Shown here: positions 15,350-24,822 of the stretch, piece after piece
How the letters are laid out: each line of letters opens with the position of its first letter
How positions within the stretch are numbered: position 1 is the first letter of the stretch
Source of the DNA: an uncultured Veillonellaceae bacterium
Lineage (GTDB): Bacteria > Bacillota > Negativicutes > Veillonellales > Negativicoccaceae
DNA: 25,947 bases
Assembly (NCBI GenBank): GCA_900556745.1
Contig: USPU01000009.1
Coordinates: 1 to 25,947 of the forward strand
Reading direction: 5' to 3'
Program-made: the position numbers and the translations under genes
Notes under the pieces: generated by a model
The model's database searches: none
What the model saw: the letters and a program-made list of their open reading frames with translations, nothing else
Told to the model about the DNA's origin: nothing

Positions 15350-16105
15350 TCAGCGCCTCTGCGCGCGCTCCTGACGACGTTTGTCGAACAGACCCTTGAG
15401 ATCCGGCGGCGTCGCCGCTTGCCAGCGGTATGCGGGAACGGCGGCCGCCGCTTTTTCTTTGGCCGCCAGTAAATCGTAGTATACCTGCCACTTCGCTTCC
15501 TTTTCCGCCTGCCCCGTCAAACGCAACAGGTACGCGGGATGAAACGTCGGCATGACGGGATAGACTTCGTTCGTGCCCGGCAGGGTCCACTGCAACCATT
15601 GACCGCGCGAACGTACCATGCCCAATTCGCGGCCGGCGAAAAAACGCAGCGCGACTTTTCCCAAAGCGACGATCGCGCGCGGTTTCCCCAGCGCGATTTC
15701 GCGGCAGAGCCAGCGCGCAGCGCAAATATCCGCCTCCGCAGCTTGCGGCGTGCGATTATTGCGCGGTCGACACTTGACGATATTCGTCACATACACGCGG
15801 TCGCGCGTAATGCCTACCGACCAAAGCGCGCGGTCTAAAAGTTGCCCGCTCGGGCCGACCAACGGCACGCCGTACGCGTCTTCCACACCGCCCGGTCCCT
15901 CGCCGACCAGCATCAACGGCGCGTCGATCGGACCGGTCGCGCCGGTCGGACCGTGATTCGGTTCCGCGCCGAGGCGACAATGGCGGCAATGCTTCACCGT
16001 TTCGTACCAACGTTCCGTAAACGACTCCGCGCTGTCCGGCAAGGTCTGCCAATTTGTCGGCGCGGTATCCTTCCACCAATCGATCTCGCTCGTCCCGTCC
16101 GTCAT
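15350..16105 (-). CDS. Uracil-DNA glycosylase, family 4 (Fe-S)
   Basis: The 251-residue enzyme removes uracil from DNA for base-excision repair. It belongs to the iron-sulfur family 4/5 glycosylases, with four cysteines (Cys40, Cys43, Cys112, Cys128) positioned for a 4Fe-4S cluster. The active-site block reads LVGEGPGGVEDAYG (usually GEAPG in family 4), then PLVGPSGQLLD, YVTNIVKCRP and PTFHPAYLL. The C-terminal 50 residues are basic and probably accessory. Its ATG lies 3 bases after the dnaB stop, and its RBS GGAGG lies within the end of dnaB. The placement behind dnaB suggests expression together with the replication machinery. Confidence 0.9.
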   Translation of the reverse strand: MTDGTSEIDWWKDTAPTNWQTLPDSAESFTERWYETVKHCRHCRLGAEPNHGPTGATGPIDAPLMLVGEGPGGVEDAYGVPLVGPSGQLLDRALWSVGITRDRVYVTNIVKCRPRNNRTPQAAEADICAARWLCREIALGKPRAIVALGKVALRFFAGRELGMVRSRGQWLQWTLPGTNEVYPVMPTFHPAYLLRLTGQAEKEAKWQVYYDLLAAKEKAAAAVPAYRWQAATPPDLKGLFDKRRQERAQRR

Positions 16106-16108
16106 GAA

Positions 16109-17467
16109 TTACTGCGCCTCCGCCTCATCGTTGCGGTTCGTCATATCGACAAAGCGCGTCCACTGACCATGGAAGTACAACTGAATCGTGCCCGTGGCGC
16201 CGTTTCTATGCTTGGCGATGATGACTTCCGTGATATTTTTACTGGAATCTTCAATTTCCTGCTGGTAGTAACCTTCCCGATAGAGAAACGCGACGATATC
16301 CGCGTCCTGCTCCAAGGAACCGGATTCGCGCAAATCGGAAAGCATCGGGCGTTTCACTTGGCGCGATTCGACGCTTCGGCTCAACTGCGAAAGTGCGATC
16401 ACCGGCACTTTGAGTTCACGCGCCAAGCTTTTCAGCGAGCGGGAAATTTCGGAAATTTCCTGCTGCCGATTTTCCGCCTGTCGACGACCCTGACTGCCCT
16501 GCATCAATTGCAAGTAATCGACGATAATTAAATCGAGTCCTTTTTCCGCCTGCAAGCGCCGCGCCTTGGAACGCATTTCCGCGACCGTAATCCCCGGCGT
16601 ATCATCGATGAACAGCGGCGCGTCGTATAAAGCCGTCGCCGCCTGCATAATACGCGACCATTCATCCTGCGAAGTGATGCGGCCGGTGCGCAATTTTTGC
16701 GAATCGACAAGCGCGGTCGAGCAGATCATACGCAAGCCCAGCTGCTCCTGCGACATTTCCAAGGAAAAGAACGCTACATTTTTATGCTCTTTCAGTGCCA
16801 CATGCTGCGCGATGTTAAGCGTCAGCGCCGTTTTACCCATGGACGGACGCGCCGCCACCAAAATCAGATCGGACGGCTGCAGGCCGCTCGTAATATTATC
16901 GAAACCGGAAAATCCGGTCGGTAAACCGGTAATTCCGCTTTTATTCGTGTATTTATTGGCGATATCATCCAACTGTCCCTGGACGATCTCACCGATCGCC
17001 GTCATCTCCTGACGACGTTCATCTTTCGCCACTTCCAAAATACGCCGTTCGGCGGCATCGACGATATCCGTCACTTCGCCTTCGCCGGCGTACGCTTCTC
17101 CCGCGATTGTATCGGCCGCGAGAATCAGGCGGCGCAAACGCGCTTTTTCCAGCACGATCTGCGCGTGCCGTTCCACGTCGAGGGAGGAAACGAGATGATT
17201 CGGCAAGTCCGTCACGTAGCTGACGCCGCCGACATTATCCAGTTGCCCCATGCGACGCAGTTCTTCCGTCACCGTCAAGACGTCAACATTTTGGTTGTGA
17301 AAAATCAGATTATTGATCGCTTCAAAAACGACTGCGTTGGCTTCCCGATAAAAATCGGCCGCCTGTAGTACGTCGGTCGCTTTGATCGCCGCTTCTTTAT
17401 TGGTCACCGCCGCCCCTAAGACGGACAGTTCCGCGTCCACATTTTGCGGTGGAATCCGTTCGATCAT
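16109..17467 (-). CDS. dnaB: Replicative DNA helicase DnaB
   Basis: The 452-residue protein is the hexameric replicative helicase (DnaC of Bacillus nomenclature). The N-terminal primase-interaction domain begins PPQNVDAELSVLGAAV, and the RecA-like ATPase domain has Walker A AARPSMGKT at residues 205-213, FFSLEMSQEQL, Walker B LIIVDYLQLM, ALSQLSRSVE and LRESGSLEQDADIV. Length is typical and no intein interrupts the P-loop or the other usual intein sites. Its ATG overlaps the stop of the Lon-family gene (ATGA), and the GGGAGGT RBS is inside that gene. The order rplI - lon - dnaB is common in Firmicutes. Confidence 0.98.
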   Translation of the reverse strand: MIERIPPQNVDAELSVLGAAVTNKEAAIKATDVLQAADFYREANAVVFEAINNLIFHNQNVDVLTVTEELRRMGQLDNVGGVSYVTDLPNHLVSSLDVERHAQIVLEKARLRRLILAADTIAGEAYAGEGEVTDIVDAAERRILEVAKDERRQEMTAIGEIVQGQLDDIANKYTNKSGITGLPTGFSGFDNITSGLQPSDLILVAARPSMGKTALTLNIAQHVALKEHKNVAFFSLEMSQEQLGLRMICSTALVDSQKLRTGRITSQDEWSRIMQAATALYDAPLFIDDTPGITVAEMRSKARRLQAEKGLDLIIVDYLQLMQGSQGRRQAENRQQEISEISRSLKSLARELKVPVIALSQLSRSVESRQVKRPMLSDLRESGSLEQDADIVAFLYREGYYQQEIEDSSKNITEVIIAKHRNGATGTIQLYFHGQWTRFVDMTNRNDEAEAQ

Positions 17468-19374
17468 GCCTTACCTCCCGCGGTCATTTCCCGCCACGCG
17501 TCTTCGATGGTTTTGACGCGAACAATCGGCAATCCCGCGTACTCGGCGCCGATATCATCCCGATTTTCATCCGGAATGAGCATTTTTTTCATGCCGGCCT
17601 GTTTGGCACCATAGGCTTTCGCGTGCACACCGCCGATCGGTTTGATCGCGCCGTTCAGCGCGACTTCTCCCGTGACGGCGATATCCTGCCGCAACGGAAT
17701 GCCTGTAATCGCCGAAAGCAGCGCGCAGGTCACCGCCACGCCCGCCGAAGGACCGTCAATTTGACCGCCGCCGATCACGTTCACATGCAAATCATATTCA
17801 CGCGTATCCGCGCCCGCGACGCGACGTACCGCCGCCGAAGCGTTGAACACGGAGTCTTTCGCCATCGAGCCCGCCGTATCGTTGAAACGCAATTCACCTT
17901 TGCCGGGAATGCGCGCGGGAAAAGCGACTTCCACTTCAATCACCGAGCCGACATAACCCGCCACGCCCAAACCGAAAATATGTCCGACTCGCGGCTGTGC
18001 CGAGGCCTGATCATGACGTTGCGGCACGAGGTGCGCCGCCTGCGCCACCCGTCGTAAATCCTGCAAGGTGACGGTCAAGCCGTCGGCGCGTCCCGCATGG
18101 TACATCGCCAAACCGTACGCGTCCGCCAGCAGCTGCACCGCTTTGCGTCCTTCGCCGGTGTATTCGGCAATCGCCGCCGCGACACCGTCCGCCAATACTA
18201 CGCCGAGTTTTTGCGCCGCGTCCGTGACGATTCGCGCGACATCATCCGTCGCCAACGGAGCGAAAAAGACTTCCGCGCAACGCGAACGGATCGCCGGATT
18301 GATTTCTTCCGGCGCGCGCGTTGTCGCACCGATCAAAATAAAATCGGCCGGCGCGCCGTCGCGGAATAATTTTTTAATATACGCCGCCACCTGCGGATCG
18401 TCTTCATCATAGTACGACGACTCGAAATACACCCGCTTATCTTCCAACACCTTCAGAAGCTTATTGAGCAGCAGCGGGTCCATTTCCCCGATTTCATCGA
18501 TAAATAAAACGCCGCCGTGCGCCTTGGTCACCAGCCCCGGCTTCGGCTCGGGAATCCCCTTATCGGCGAGATCGCGCTGCGCCCCCTGGTAGATCGGGTC
18601 GTGCACGGAACCGATCAGCGGGTTCGTCATGTCGCGATTATCCCAGCGCAACGTCGTACCGTCCGTTTCCACAAACGGCGCGTCCTTTTGAAACGGCGTG
18701 AAATCGAATTGCTTCGCCGCCTCTAAGACGACGCGCGCCGCCGTCGTCTTGCCGACACCCGGCGGTCCGTATAAAAGCAGGTGCTGCGGATACTTCGTCG
18801 CGAGTTTCGCGAGCAAGGCTTCCAACGCGTCTTTTTGGCCGACAATATCCGCCAAGGTTTGTGGCCGCACTTGGGCGGCGATCGTATCCGTCAGACGAAT
18901 GTGGTCCAGTTTGTCCAGCTGCGCCAATTTTTCACGAGACTGCGGCGTTTCAAAATCGCCCGTCTCTTCATTCAAAAGTTCCAGGCGTAAATCATTGACA
19001 TATTCCTGATGCTTTTCTTCCAGCGCATCATTAATTTTTTGTTCCAGCCGCTCTTCGACCGCCTGCCGCGCCAAGAGATCGCTGATGCGATTTTCCGTTC
19101 GCTCCAGCAGCGCCTGCGACTGTTCTTCACCGGGCACGGGAATATCCGGATCTTCCAGCACGATGCGCGCCAAACCCGCCAGCCGTTTTTGGGGATCTTC
19201 CGCGTGCAGGTAGGAAAGCGCGTTATAATGGCTGCCCGCCAACAAAAAACGCTCCGCGCCGATAAGGCCTGAATACACGCCCGAAAGGACGGCGATTTGC
19301 CGCCCGAACTCCGCTTCGCTCTCGGCGCCGGTCTGTGAATTACGACTCCACAACCGCCGCCAGATATCTTTCAT
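17464..19374 (-). CDS. lonC: Lon-family ATP-dependent protease (LonC type)
   Basis: The 636-residue cytoplasmic protease has an N-terminal helical region (1-160, with coiled-coil-like character around 85-155), an AAA+ module with Walker A GPPGVGKT (203-210), Walker B VLFIDE (289-294) and ATTRAPEEINPAIRSRC, and a C-terminal Lon proteolytic domain with the Ser543-Lys586 dyad (QIDGPSAGVAV and IKPIGGVHAKAYGAKQAG). It lacks both the long Lon N-terminal domain of LonA and the membrane helix of LonB, which places it with the LonC-like proteins of clostridia and Negativicutes; the exact subfamily label is inferred. It starts 7 bases after rplI and overlaps dnaB by 4 bases. Confidence 0.92.
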   Translation of the reverse strand: MKDIWRRLWSRNSQTGAESEAEFGRQIAVLSGVYSGLIGAERFLLAGSHYNALSYLHAEDPQKRLAGLARIVLEDPDIPVPGEEQSQALLERTENRISDLLARQAVEERLEQKINDALEEKHQEYVNDLRLELLNEETGDFETPQSREKLAQLDKLDHIRLTDTIAAQVRPQTLADIVGQKDALEALLAKLATKYPQHLLLYGPPGVGKTTAARVVLEAAKQFDFTPFQKDAPFVETDGTTLRWDNRDMTNPLIGSVHDPIYQGAQRDLADKGIPEPKPGLVTKAHGGVLFIDEIGEMDPLLLNKLLKVLEDKRVYFESSYYDEDDPQVAAYIKKLFRDGAPADFILIGATTRAPEEINPAIRSRCAEVFFAPLATDDVARIVTDAAQKLGVVLADGVAAAIAEYTGEGRKAVQLLADAYGLAMYHAGRADGLTVTLQDLRRVAQAAHLVPQRHDQASAQPRVGHIFGLGVAGYVGSVIEVEVAFPARIPGKGELRFNDTAGSMAKDSVFNASAAVRRVAGADTREYDLHVNVIGGGQIDGPSAGVAVTCALLSAITGIPLRQDIAVTGEVALNGAIKPIGGVHAKAYGAKQAGMKKMLIPDENRDDIGAEYAGLPIVRVKTIEDAWREMTAGGKA

Positions 19375-19381
19375 TATCTAA

Positions 19382-19831
19382 TTATTCCTCCGGAACTACA
19401 TGCACCTGGATTTCCGCGGTCATCTTCGGATGGATCCGGATGGCGACGGGAAAACGCCCCACGGTGCGAATCGGTTCTTTCAATTCGATTTTCTTTTTAT
19501 CCACGGTAAGTTCATGTTTGGCCGCGAGCGCTTCGCTGATCGTCTGCGCGGTGACGGAGCTGAACGCGCGTCCGTCGGCGCCGAGTTTCAACGGCACTTC
19601 GACCGTTACTTTTTTTAATTGCGCCGCGAGAACTTTGGCTTCGTCCTCTGCGACCTGATCTTTATGTTCCTGCGCGGCATTTTTCTGGCGCGCGTTGTTC
19701 AAATTTTCCGGCGTGCCTTCCAACGCCAGACCGCGGCGCATCAGGTAGTTGCGGCCGTAGCCGTCGGCGACTTCGATGATTTCCCCTTTTTTACCGACTT
19801 TTTTGACGTCCTGTAATAAGATCACTTTCAT
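19382..19831 (-). CDS. rplI: Ribosomal protein L9
   Basis: The 149-residue protein of the large ribosomal subunit is recognised by its N-domain [18 protein letters not shown], the [16 protein letters not shown] segment, the long connecting helix rich in Ala, Lys and Glu, and a C-domain with [18 protein letters not shown] and [15 protein letters not shown]. Length is standard. The ATG overlaps the gdpP stop as ATGA, and AGGAG lies 8-9 bases upstream. Confidence 0.98.
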   Translation of the reverse strand: MKVILLQDVKKVGKKGEIIEVADGYGRNYLMRRGLALEGTPENLNNARQKNAAQEHKDQVAEDEAKVLAAQLKKVTVEVPLKLGADGRAFSSVTAQTISEALAAKHELTVDKKKIELKEPIRTVGRFPVAIRIHPKMTAEIQVHVVPEE

Positions 19832-21837
19832 TTCGCATTCTCCTCTTTTTGCGCGCGAATCTGCGCGACAATTTTATTTTTGATTTCTTCCGGCGTTTCT
19901 TCCGGCGCGAACTGTCCGCCGGCCACCGTCTGATGACCGCCGCCGCCGAGCTCTTCCATCACGCGCTGAACATTAATTTCACCGTCGGAACGCACGGATG
20001 CGCTGTAGCCTTCGCCATTATAGTAAATGGCGATACTCGTATGTATATTTTCAATATTGATCATCATATCGGCCACTTGTCCCGCGAGAATCTGCGCGTT
20101 TTCCGCATCGTCGGGAATGGTCGCGCACACGATGTCGCCATCAATTTTTTCGGCGCGCGTCAGCACGTCCGCCCGCGTCAAAACGGTCTCGAAATCGAGC
20201 GCGAACAGATCGCGGACGAGTTCCGTCGCGGCGCCGCTGCGGCGCAAATAACTGGCCGCGTCGAACGTGCGAATGCCGGTCTGCACGGCGAAGTTCTTCG
20301 TATCGACGACGATACCGGCGTACAACGCCGAGGCTTGTGTCTCGTTCAATTCGATCGTATCGGAATAGTACTGTAAAAGCTCGGTGACAAGTTCACATGT
20401 CGAAGAGCTGGAGGGTTCGAGATAGACGAGCAGCGGATCGGGAATAAAAGTATTGCTGCGTCGATGGTGATCAATGACGACGCGGTTTTGAATCATTTCC
20501 ACCAAACTCGGCGCCGCCGTCATTTCCGGTTTATGCGTATCCACTACAAAGAGTACCGTCTGCGGCGTCACCAATTCTTGCGCGGCCTCTTCCGAAATCA
20601 GCAAATCTTCCATGCCCGGTGTCGCCCACACCTGATCGACCAGCTTTTCCACCGTTTCCTGATCTTCGCTGATGACGACATGCGCCGGCACGCCTTCTGA
20701 GGTCGCCATGTACGCGACACCCACTGCCGCGCCGAGGGAATCGTAATCTTCCCTGGCATGGCCCATGACGAGCACCATGTCCGCCTGGCTGATCAGTTCG
20801 TGAATCGCCTGCGCCACCACGCGGGCGCGCACGCGCGTATTTTTCGCCAAGGCCTGGCTCCTACCGCCGAAGGTCTGCGTTTCGCCGTCCGCCCGGATGA
20901 CGACCTGATCGCCGCCGCGGCCCAACGCCAAATCGAGCGCCAAACGCGCTTCCCCTTCCTGCTCGGCAAAGGATTCTTCCCCGTAAGCGCAACCGATCGA
21001 AAGCGTCACCGGAATCCGGTTCACCGTGTGAATCGAGCGGACTTTTTCCAAAATTTTGAAGTTATCGTCAATCAATTGCTGCAGCGATTTGCGGCTGATG
21101 CAGGCGATGTAGTTATTGCGCTCGTAACTTTTGATAAAACCGTCGATCTTGCCGAATTCGTCGAGCACCATCGTATTGACTTCCGCCCAGAGCGCCGAAC
21201 GCTGTACTTCCGTCAAATCGGACGAAACCTCGCCCAGATTATCCAACTGCACATAGCAGAAAACCGGCAACGCCGCTACGCTTTCCTGCTTGCTGCGTTC
21301 CGCCTCCGTCACATCGTCAAAATACAGCACCATGTAGGCTTCGCCGGGATTATCGTTCTCTGCGGCATTGATGCCGCTGGCGCGGTCGAGGAATTTATAG
21401 ATGACGCGGTAATAACTGTCGCCGATCCGCGCGGAAAAATAACCCGATTTCCCCCACAGTTTGGCCAGTTGCGTTTGCGGCAACAACTTTTGCAGGCGGT
21501 CGCCCTCTTTCAGCTCCTGCACCCAGTCGCGAAACACCGAGTTGCTCCAGACGAGCATGCTTTTTTCATCAATAATCGCAATCCCGATCGGCAAATTCTG
21601 CGTCGCGTATAAAGACGCTTCCGTCACCGAGGCGGACACCGCATTCAGGTAATGCCGCCACACGCGTTCCTGCTCGATCTCCGTTTTGCGCAAAACGAGG
21701 TACACGCCGAACGCAACCAGAGTACACAACCCCGCCACGATCGGATTCAACCAGGCCAGCACTAAAATGAGCAGGATCACAATTGCCGCGTACGCGCGAT
21801 CACTGCGATTTTTGAACCAGAAATTACGATATTCCAT
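19828..21837 (-). CDS. gdpP: Cyclic-di-AMP phosphodiesterase GdpP
   Basis: The 669-residue membrane-bound enzyme hydrolyses c-di-AMP to pApA, with effects on potassium/osmotic balance and cell-wall stress. Order of parts: two N-terminal helices (about 15-50), a PAS-like sensor (about 75-180), a degenerate GGDEF domain (about 190-330, no GGDEF signature) and a DHH/DHHA1 catalytic domain with [13 protein letters not shown] (His360, Asp364, Asp366), VVDTHKP (Asp433), VIDHHRRS (456-458), VVDTKNF (Asp512) and [14 protein letters not shown] prefer ATG 21837, which places the first helix as in known homologues; the frame is open to 21885. The start overlaps the yybS end by 14 bases, and the RBS is weak, so translation likely depends on coupling. 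Confidence 0.95.
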   Translation of the reverse strand: MEYRNFWFKNRSDRAYAAIVILLILVLAWLNPIVAGLCTLVAFGVYLVLRKTEIEQERVWRHYLNAVSASVTEASLYATQNLPIGIAIIDEKSMLVWSNSVFRDWVQELKEGDRLQKLLPQTQLAKLWGKSGYFSARIGDSYYRVIYKFLDRASGINAAENDNPGEAYMVLYFDDVTEAERSKQESVAALPVFCYVQLDNLGEVSSDLTEVQRSALWAEVNTMVLDEFGKIDGFIKSYERNNYIACISRKSLQQLIDDNFKILEKVRSIHTVNRIPVTLSIGCAYGEESFAEQEGEARLALDLALGRGGDQVVIRADGETQTFGGRSQALAKNTRVRARVVAQAIHELISQADMVLVMGHAREDYDSLGAAVGVAYMATSEGVPAHVVISEDQETVEKLVDQVWATPGMEDLLISEEAAQELVTPQTVLFVVDTHKPEMTAAPSLVEMIQNRVVIDHHRRSNTFIPDPLLVYLEPSSSSTCELVTELLQYYSDTIELNETQASALYAGIVVDTKNFAVQTGIRTFDAASYLRRSGAATELVRDLFALDFETVLTRADVLTRAEKIDGDIVCATIPDDAENAQILAGQVADMMINIENIHTSIAIYYNGEGYSASVRSDGEINVQRVMEELGGGGHQTVAGGQFAPEETPEEIKNKIVAQIRAQKEENAK

Positions 21838-22795
21838 TCGTCGGAGTATATCCTTTCCGCTTACGATAATTGATGCCCATATCAATTAAACCGATTAAAA
21901 ATAAAAATCCTAAAAATGTCGGAATGATAAAGCTTCCGATCACGATCCCCCAGCGCATGAAAGCCAAGCGCGGATGGCGTCGGGCCCACCAAAAAACGAC
22001 CGCGATCCCCTGTAGCCAAATCAGGTACATCGCCGCGACTTGAATATTCATCGCTATTTCCGCCGGCAGTTGCGGGAAATATTGCGGCCCGAACCAGCCG
22101 AGCAACAACGCGAATACATACAGGTACAGCGCTGCCCGCGGCATTTCCCATTCCGCCACCGGCGGAAACTTCGGTAAATCAATCTGCAGACGACGTAAAA
22201 TCGCCCGCGCGATAACGATGTTAAGATACGACAACAACAATCCCGCCGACACCACAATGAACGGCGCCACCTGACGGATTTGCGCCTGTTGCGCCAAGTA
22301 TTGCGACTTCGCCTCCGCCAGGTCAATCGAATTGTACCCCATGCCTTCCAAGGTTCGGAACGCCTGTTCCGTCGATTGGCGCATCGCGTCTTCGTACATC
22401 GCGAAAACGTTCACGCCCATGACGTAAAAGGACAGCAGGAACTGAATCCCGAAACCGAGCAAAAAAACAATCGTCGCAACCGTTAAGATGCGTCCCGCCG
22501 ACCATTTCTGACGAAATCCCTCGCCCAGCGTCAAGGCCATCGAGCCGAAGGTGAGTCCGATGCCGGCCGCCACCACCGGTCCCGTGAAAAGCGTCAAGAT
22601 AAATAAAGTCGCCACCGTTGCCAGCAGCGACCAACGCATGCCGTACCGAACGCCCAAATAGGCGATCGGTACCGGCCACAACAACAGCGCTACTGCCGAG
22701 AGGATCGGTACGTACGTCCCCACCAGCGACAACACCACCGTGAGACCGACGAGCAGGCCCGCTTCCGTAAGCGCGCGGGTAGATCGTTGCGGCAT
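21824..22795 (-). CDS. YybS/DUF2232 family multi-pass membrane protein
   Basis: The 323-residue protein has about eight hydrophobic helices and the DUF2232 (YybS) organisation: an N-terminal RALTEAGLLVGLTVVLSLVG segment like S-component/ThiW-type membrane proteins, the conserved PVPIAYLGVRYGMRWSLLA block, and a C-terminal FLFLIGLIDMGINYRKR. Its function is not established; it is almost always next to gdpP and rplI in Firmicutes, as here. Its ATG overlaps the RNase J stop by one base (TAATG), with CAGGAGG upstream. An involvement in c-di-AMP- or envelope-linked physiology is only an inference from the neighbourhood. Confidence 0.9.
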   Translation of the reverse strand: MPQRSTRALTEAGLLVGLTVVLSLVGTYVPILSAVALLLWPVPIAYLGVRYGMRWSLLATVATLFILTLFTGPVVAAGIGLTFGSMALTLGEGFRQKWSAGRILTVATIVFLLGFGIQFLLSFYVMGVNVFAMYEDAMRQSTEQAFRTLEGMGYNSIDLAEAKSQYLAQQAQIRQVAPFIVVSAGLLLSYLNIVIARAILRRLQIDLPKFPPVAEWEMPRAALYLYVFALLLGWFGPQYFPQLPAEIAMNIQVAAMYLIWLQGIAVVFWWARRHPRLAFMRWGIVIGSFIIPTFLGFLFLIGLIDMGINYRKRKGYTPTNGIS

Positions 22796-24456
22796 TAATG
22801 AACCTCCTGAATAATCGGCAAAATCATCGGACGCCGACGGGTCTTTTCAAAGATGTAACGCGACAAGGTATCGCGGATCTGCATTTTAATCACATTCCAT
22901 TCCGTGATATTATTGTCCGCGCAGCGCTCGATAACCGCATCGACGCGCCGCGTCATTTCACGGATCAAGGCTTCCGAGTCGCGCATGTAAATGAAGCCGC
23001 GGGACACGATATCCGGTCCGGCAAGCACTTGCGTTGACCCCTTTTCAAGCACCAGCGTCACAATGACCATACCGTCCTGCGACAGTTGCTGACGATCACG
23101 AATAACGATATTGCCGACATCGCCGACGCCCAAGCCGTCCACATAGACTTTGCCCGCCTGCACTTTGTCCGCGAGCCGGCCTTTGCGACCGGTGAATTCA
23201 AAGATCTGTCCGTTTTCGCCGATTAAAATATTATCGCGCTTCACGCCCAAACTTTCCGCGATTTCCGCATGTTTATGCAGCATGCGGTATTCCCCGTGCA
23301 TCGGAATAAAGAAGCGCGGACGAATCAGCGACAACATCATCTTCAACTCTTCCTGCGAGCCGTGGCCGGACACGTGGACTTTCTTATCCGAACCGTGCAC
23401 CACGCGCGCGCCCAATTTCACCAATTTATCAATCGTGCGGCCGACGCTTGTTTCGTTGCCCGGAATCGGCGACGCCGAGAGAATGACCGTATCGTTCGGA
23501 TGAATTTGGATCTGTCGGTGCGCGCCGTCCGCCATCCGCGAAAGCCCCGCCATCGGTTCGCCCTGGCTGCCGGTCGTCAAAATGCAAAGCTGGTCCGCCC
23601 GATAGCGATTGATTTCATCACTGTCGATAATCGTTCCTTTCGGCGCCGTAAGATACCCGATCTCGAGCGCGATCCCGACGACATTCACCATGGAGCGACC
23701 GAACACCGCCACTTTGCGTTGATTCGCCACCGCCGCATCAATCGCCATCTGCACGCGGGACACATTCGATGCGAACGTCGCCAAAATAATTCGGCCGCGC
23801 GCCTGCGCAAACTCCCGCATCAGCGCCGCGGAAACCGTTTTTTCCGAAGGCGTGTGCCCGGCGCGTTCCGCGTTCGTCGAGTCCGCGCAATACACGAGCA
23901 CGCCGCGATTGCCGAGCTCCGTAATTTTTTTGAAATCCATCATCTTGCCATCCACCGGCGTGTAGTCGATCTTAAAGTCCCCGCTGTGCACCACCGTTCC
24001 TACCGGCGTGCGGAAATAAATCCCGCAGGAATCCGGAATCGAATGGTTCACATGGGAAAACCCTACTTTAAAAGCTCCGGCCGTGATTTCATCACCGGAT
24101 TTAACGACATTCAGCTGGTACTTGCCCACGCGATTTTCTTTCAACTTGCCTTCGATCAAACCGCAGGTCAGGCGCGTCGCGTAAACCGGCGCCGAAACTT
24201 CCTTCAACAGGTACGAGAGCGAGCCGATATGGTCCTCGTGCCCGTGCGTGATCACAATCGCGCGTACTTTATCCTTATTTTCAATCAAATAGCTGAAATC
24301 CGGGATGACAATATCAATCCCCAACATTTCGTTATCCGGAAATGCCAAGCCCGAATCCAGCACCACAATATCGTCTCCATAACGGAATACCGTCATGTTT
24401 TTACCGATCTCCCCCAAACCTCCGAGGGGGATGATCTGCAATTTTTCTTTCGCCAA
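22795..24456 (-). CDS. rnj: Ribonuclease J
   Basis: The 553-residue cytoplasmic ribonuclease combines 5'-3' exonuclease and endonuclease activity and controls mRNA turnover and rRNA maturation. The beta-lactamase metal motif HGHEDHIG is at residues 71-78, followed by VVHSGDFKID, CADSTNAERAGHTPSE (beta-CASP), ILTTGSQGEPM, HVSGHGSQEE and FIPMHGEYRML; a C-terminal domain with VDGLGVGDVGNIVIRDR follows. The start is inferred to be TTG at 24456: it gives the usual N-terminus (M)AKEKLQIIPLGGLGE and has GGGAGG 7 bases upstream. An ORF extension to 24519 lacks an RBS and gives an atypical leader. It is the first gene of the nine-gene run. Confidence 0.96.
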   Translation of the reverse strand: MAKEKLQIIPLGGLGEIGKNMTVFRYGDDIVVLDSGLAFPDNEMLGIDIVIPDFSYLIENKDKVRAIVITHGHEDHIGSLSYLLKEVSAPVYATRLTCGLIEGKLKENRVGKYQLNVVKSGDEITAGAFKVGFSHVNHSIPDSCGIYFRTPVGTVVHSGDFKIDYTPVDGKMMDFKKITELGNRGVLVYCADSTNAERAGHTPSEKTVSAALMREFAQARGRIILATFASNVSRVQMAIDAAVANQRKVAVFGRSMVNVVGIALEIGYLTAPKGTIIDSDEINRYRADQLCILTTGSQGEPMAGLSRMADGAHRQIQIHPNDTVILSASPIPGNETSVGRTIDKLVKLGARVVHGSDKKVHVSGHGSQEELKMMLSLIRPRFFIPMHGEYRMLHKHAEIAESLGVKRDNILIGENGQIFEFTGRKGRLADKVQAGKVYVDGLGVGDVGNIVIRDRQQLSQDGMVIVTLVLEKGSTQVLAGPDIVSRGFIYMRDSEALIREMTRRVDAVIERCADNNITEWNVIKMQIRDTLSRYIFEKTRRRPMILPIIQEVH

Positions 24457-24509
24457 AATAAAACCTCCCAATATGTAGATGTCCCGAACATTCTTGCTGA
24501 TCTTGCTAT

Positions 24510-24561
24510 GGACAATCAAAATTGTCCGGTCCGCTCACAAACTCCTGTTCTTATTATACCA
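24510..24561 (-). promoter_or_regulatory. rnj: Promoter and leader hairpin of the RNase J operon
   Basis: On the minus strand TATAAT (complement of 24553-24558) is preceded by TG one base upstream, an extended -10 element; no good -35 is seen. The leader, about 90 bases, contains GGACAAT-TTTG-ATTGTCC (complement of 24510-24527), a 7-bp-stem hairpin starting about 20 bases after the predicted transcript start. It could protect the 5' end, bind RNase J for autoregulation, or be a DNA operator. Confidence 0.5.
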
Positions 24562-24798
24562 TATTCACTGTTCTATACCGCCCGCGCCGTACGGCCATTT
24601 CCCGCTGCCGCGCTTTGTCAAAAACGAGTGAAATACAGCGCGCCAAAAAGGTGGCGCGTTACCGATTATTTGCCGTTTCGCGTGAAATTTTCCCGTCATC
24701 ATGCCAAAATCATGACAATATTTTTACTTGTAAAATATCCGTGTAAAATTTCATTCGGTCACTTTTCGTTTTCGCATTCACACCTTATCGCTTCCAAT
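24562..24798. other. Non-coding stretch between the RNase J promoter and the DUF805 terminator
   Basis: With the leader, the gap 24457-24822 is 366 bases. Apart from the promoter and terminator I see a GC-rich hairpin CGCGCCA-N6-TGGCGCG (24639-24658) not followed by a T-run, and an AT-rich palindrome TTTTAC-TT-GTAAAA (24722-24735). No ORF here has a plausible RBS and composition. A small RNA or upstream regulatory sites are possible but unsupported. Confidence 0.4.
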
Positions 24799-24821
24799 AA
24801 AAAAGCCCGCCGAAGCGGACT
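24799..24821 (-). terminator. Rho-independent terminator of the DUF805 gene
   Basis: On the minus strand AGTCCGC-TTCG-GCGGGCT (one G-T pair, UUCG tetraloop) is followed by a T-run. The stem begins one base after the DUF805 stop codon. Confidence 0.85.
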
Positions 24822-24822
24822 T

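Noticed and set aside
16109..17467. Intein in dnaB
   Set aside because: The P-loop and downstream helicase motifs are contiguous, and the protein length is normal for DnaB.
20758..21612. A 284-codon plus-strand open frame opposite gdpP
   Set aside because: Shadow frame: composition dominated by Arg, His, Phe and Gln, no RBS, and gdpP is certain on the other strand.
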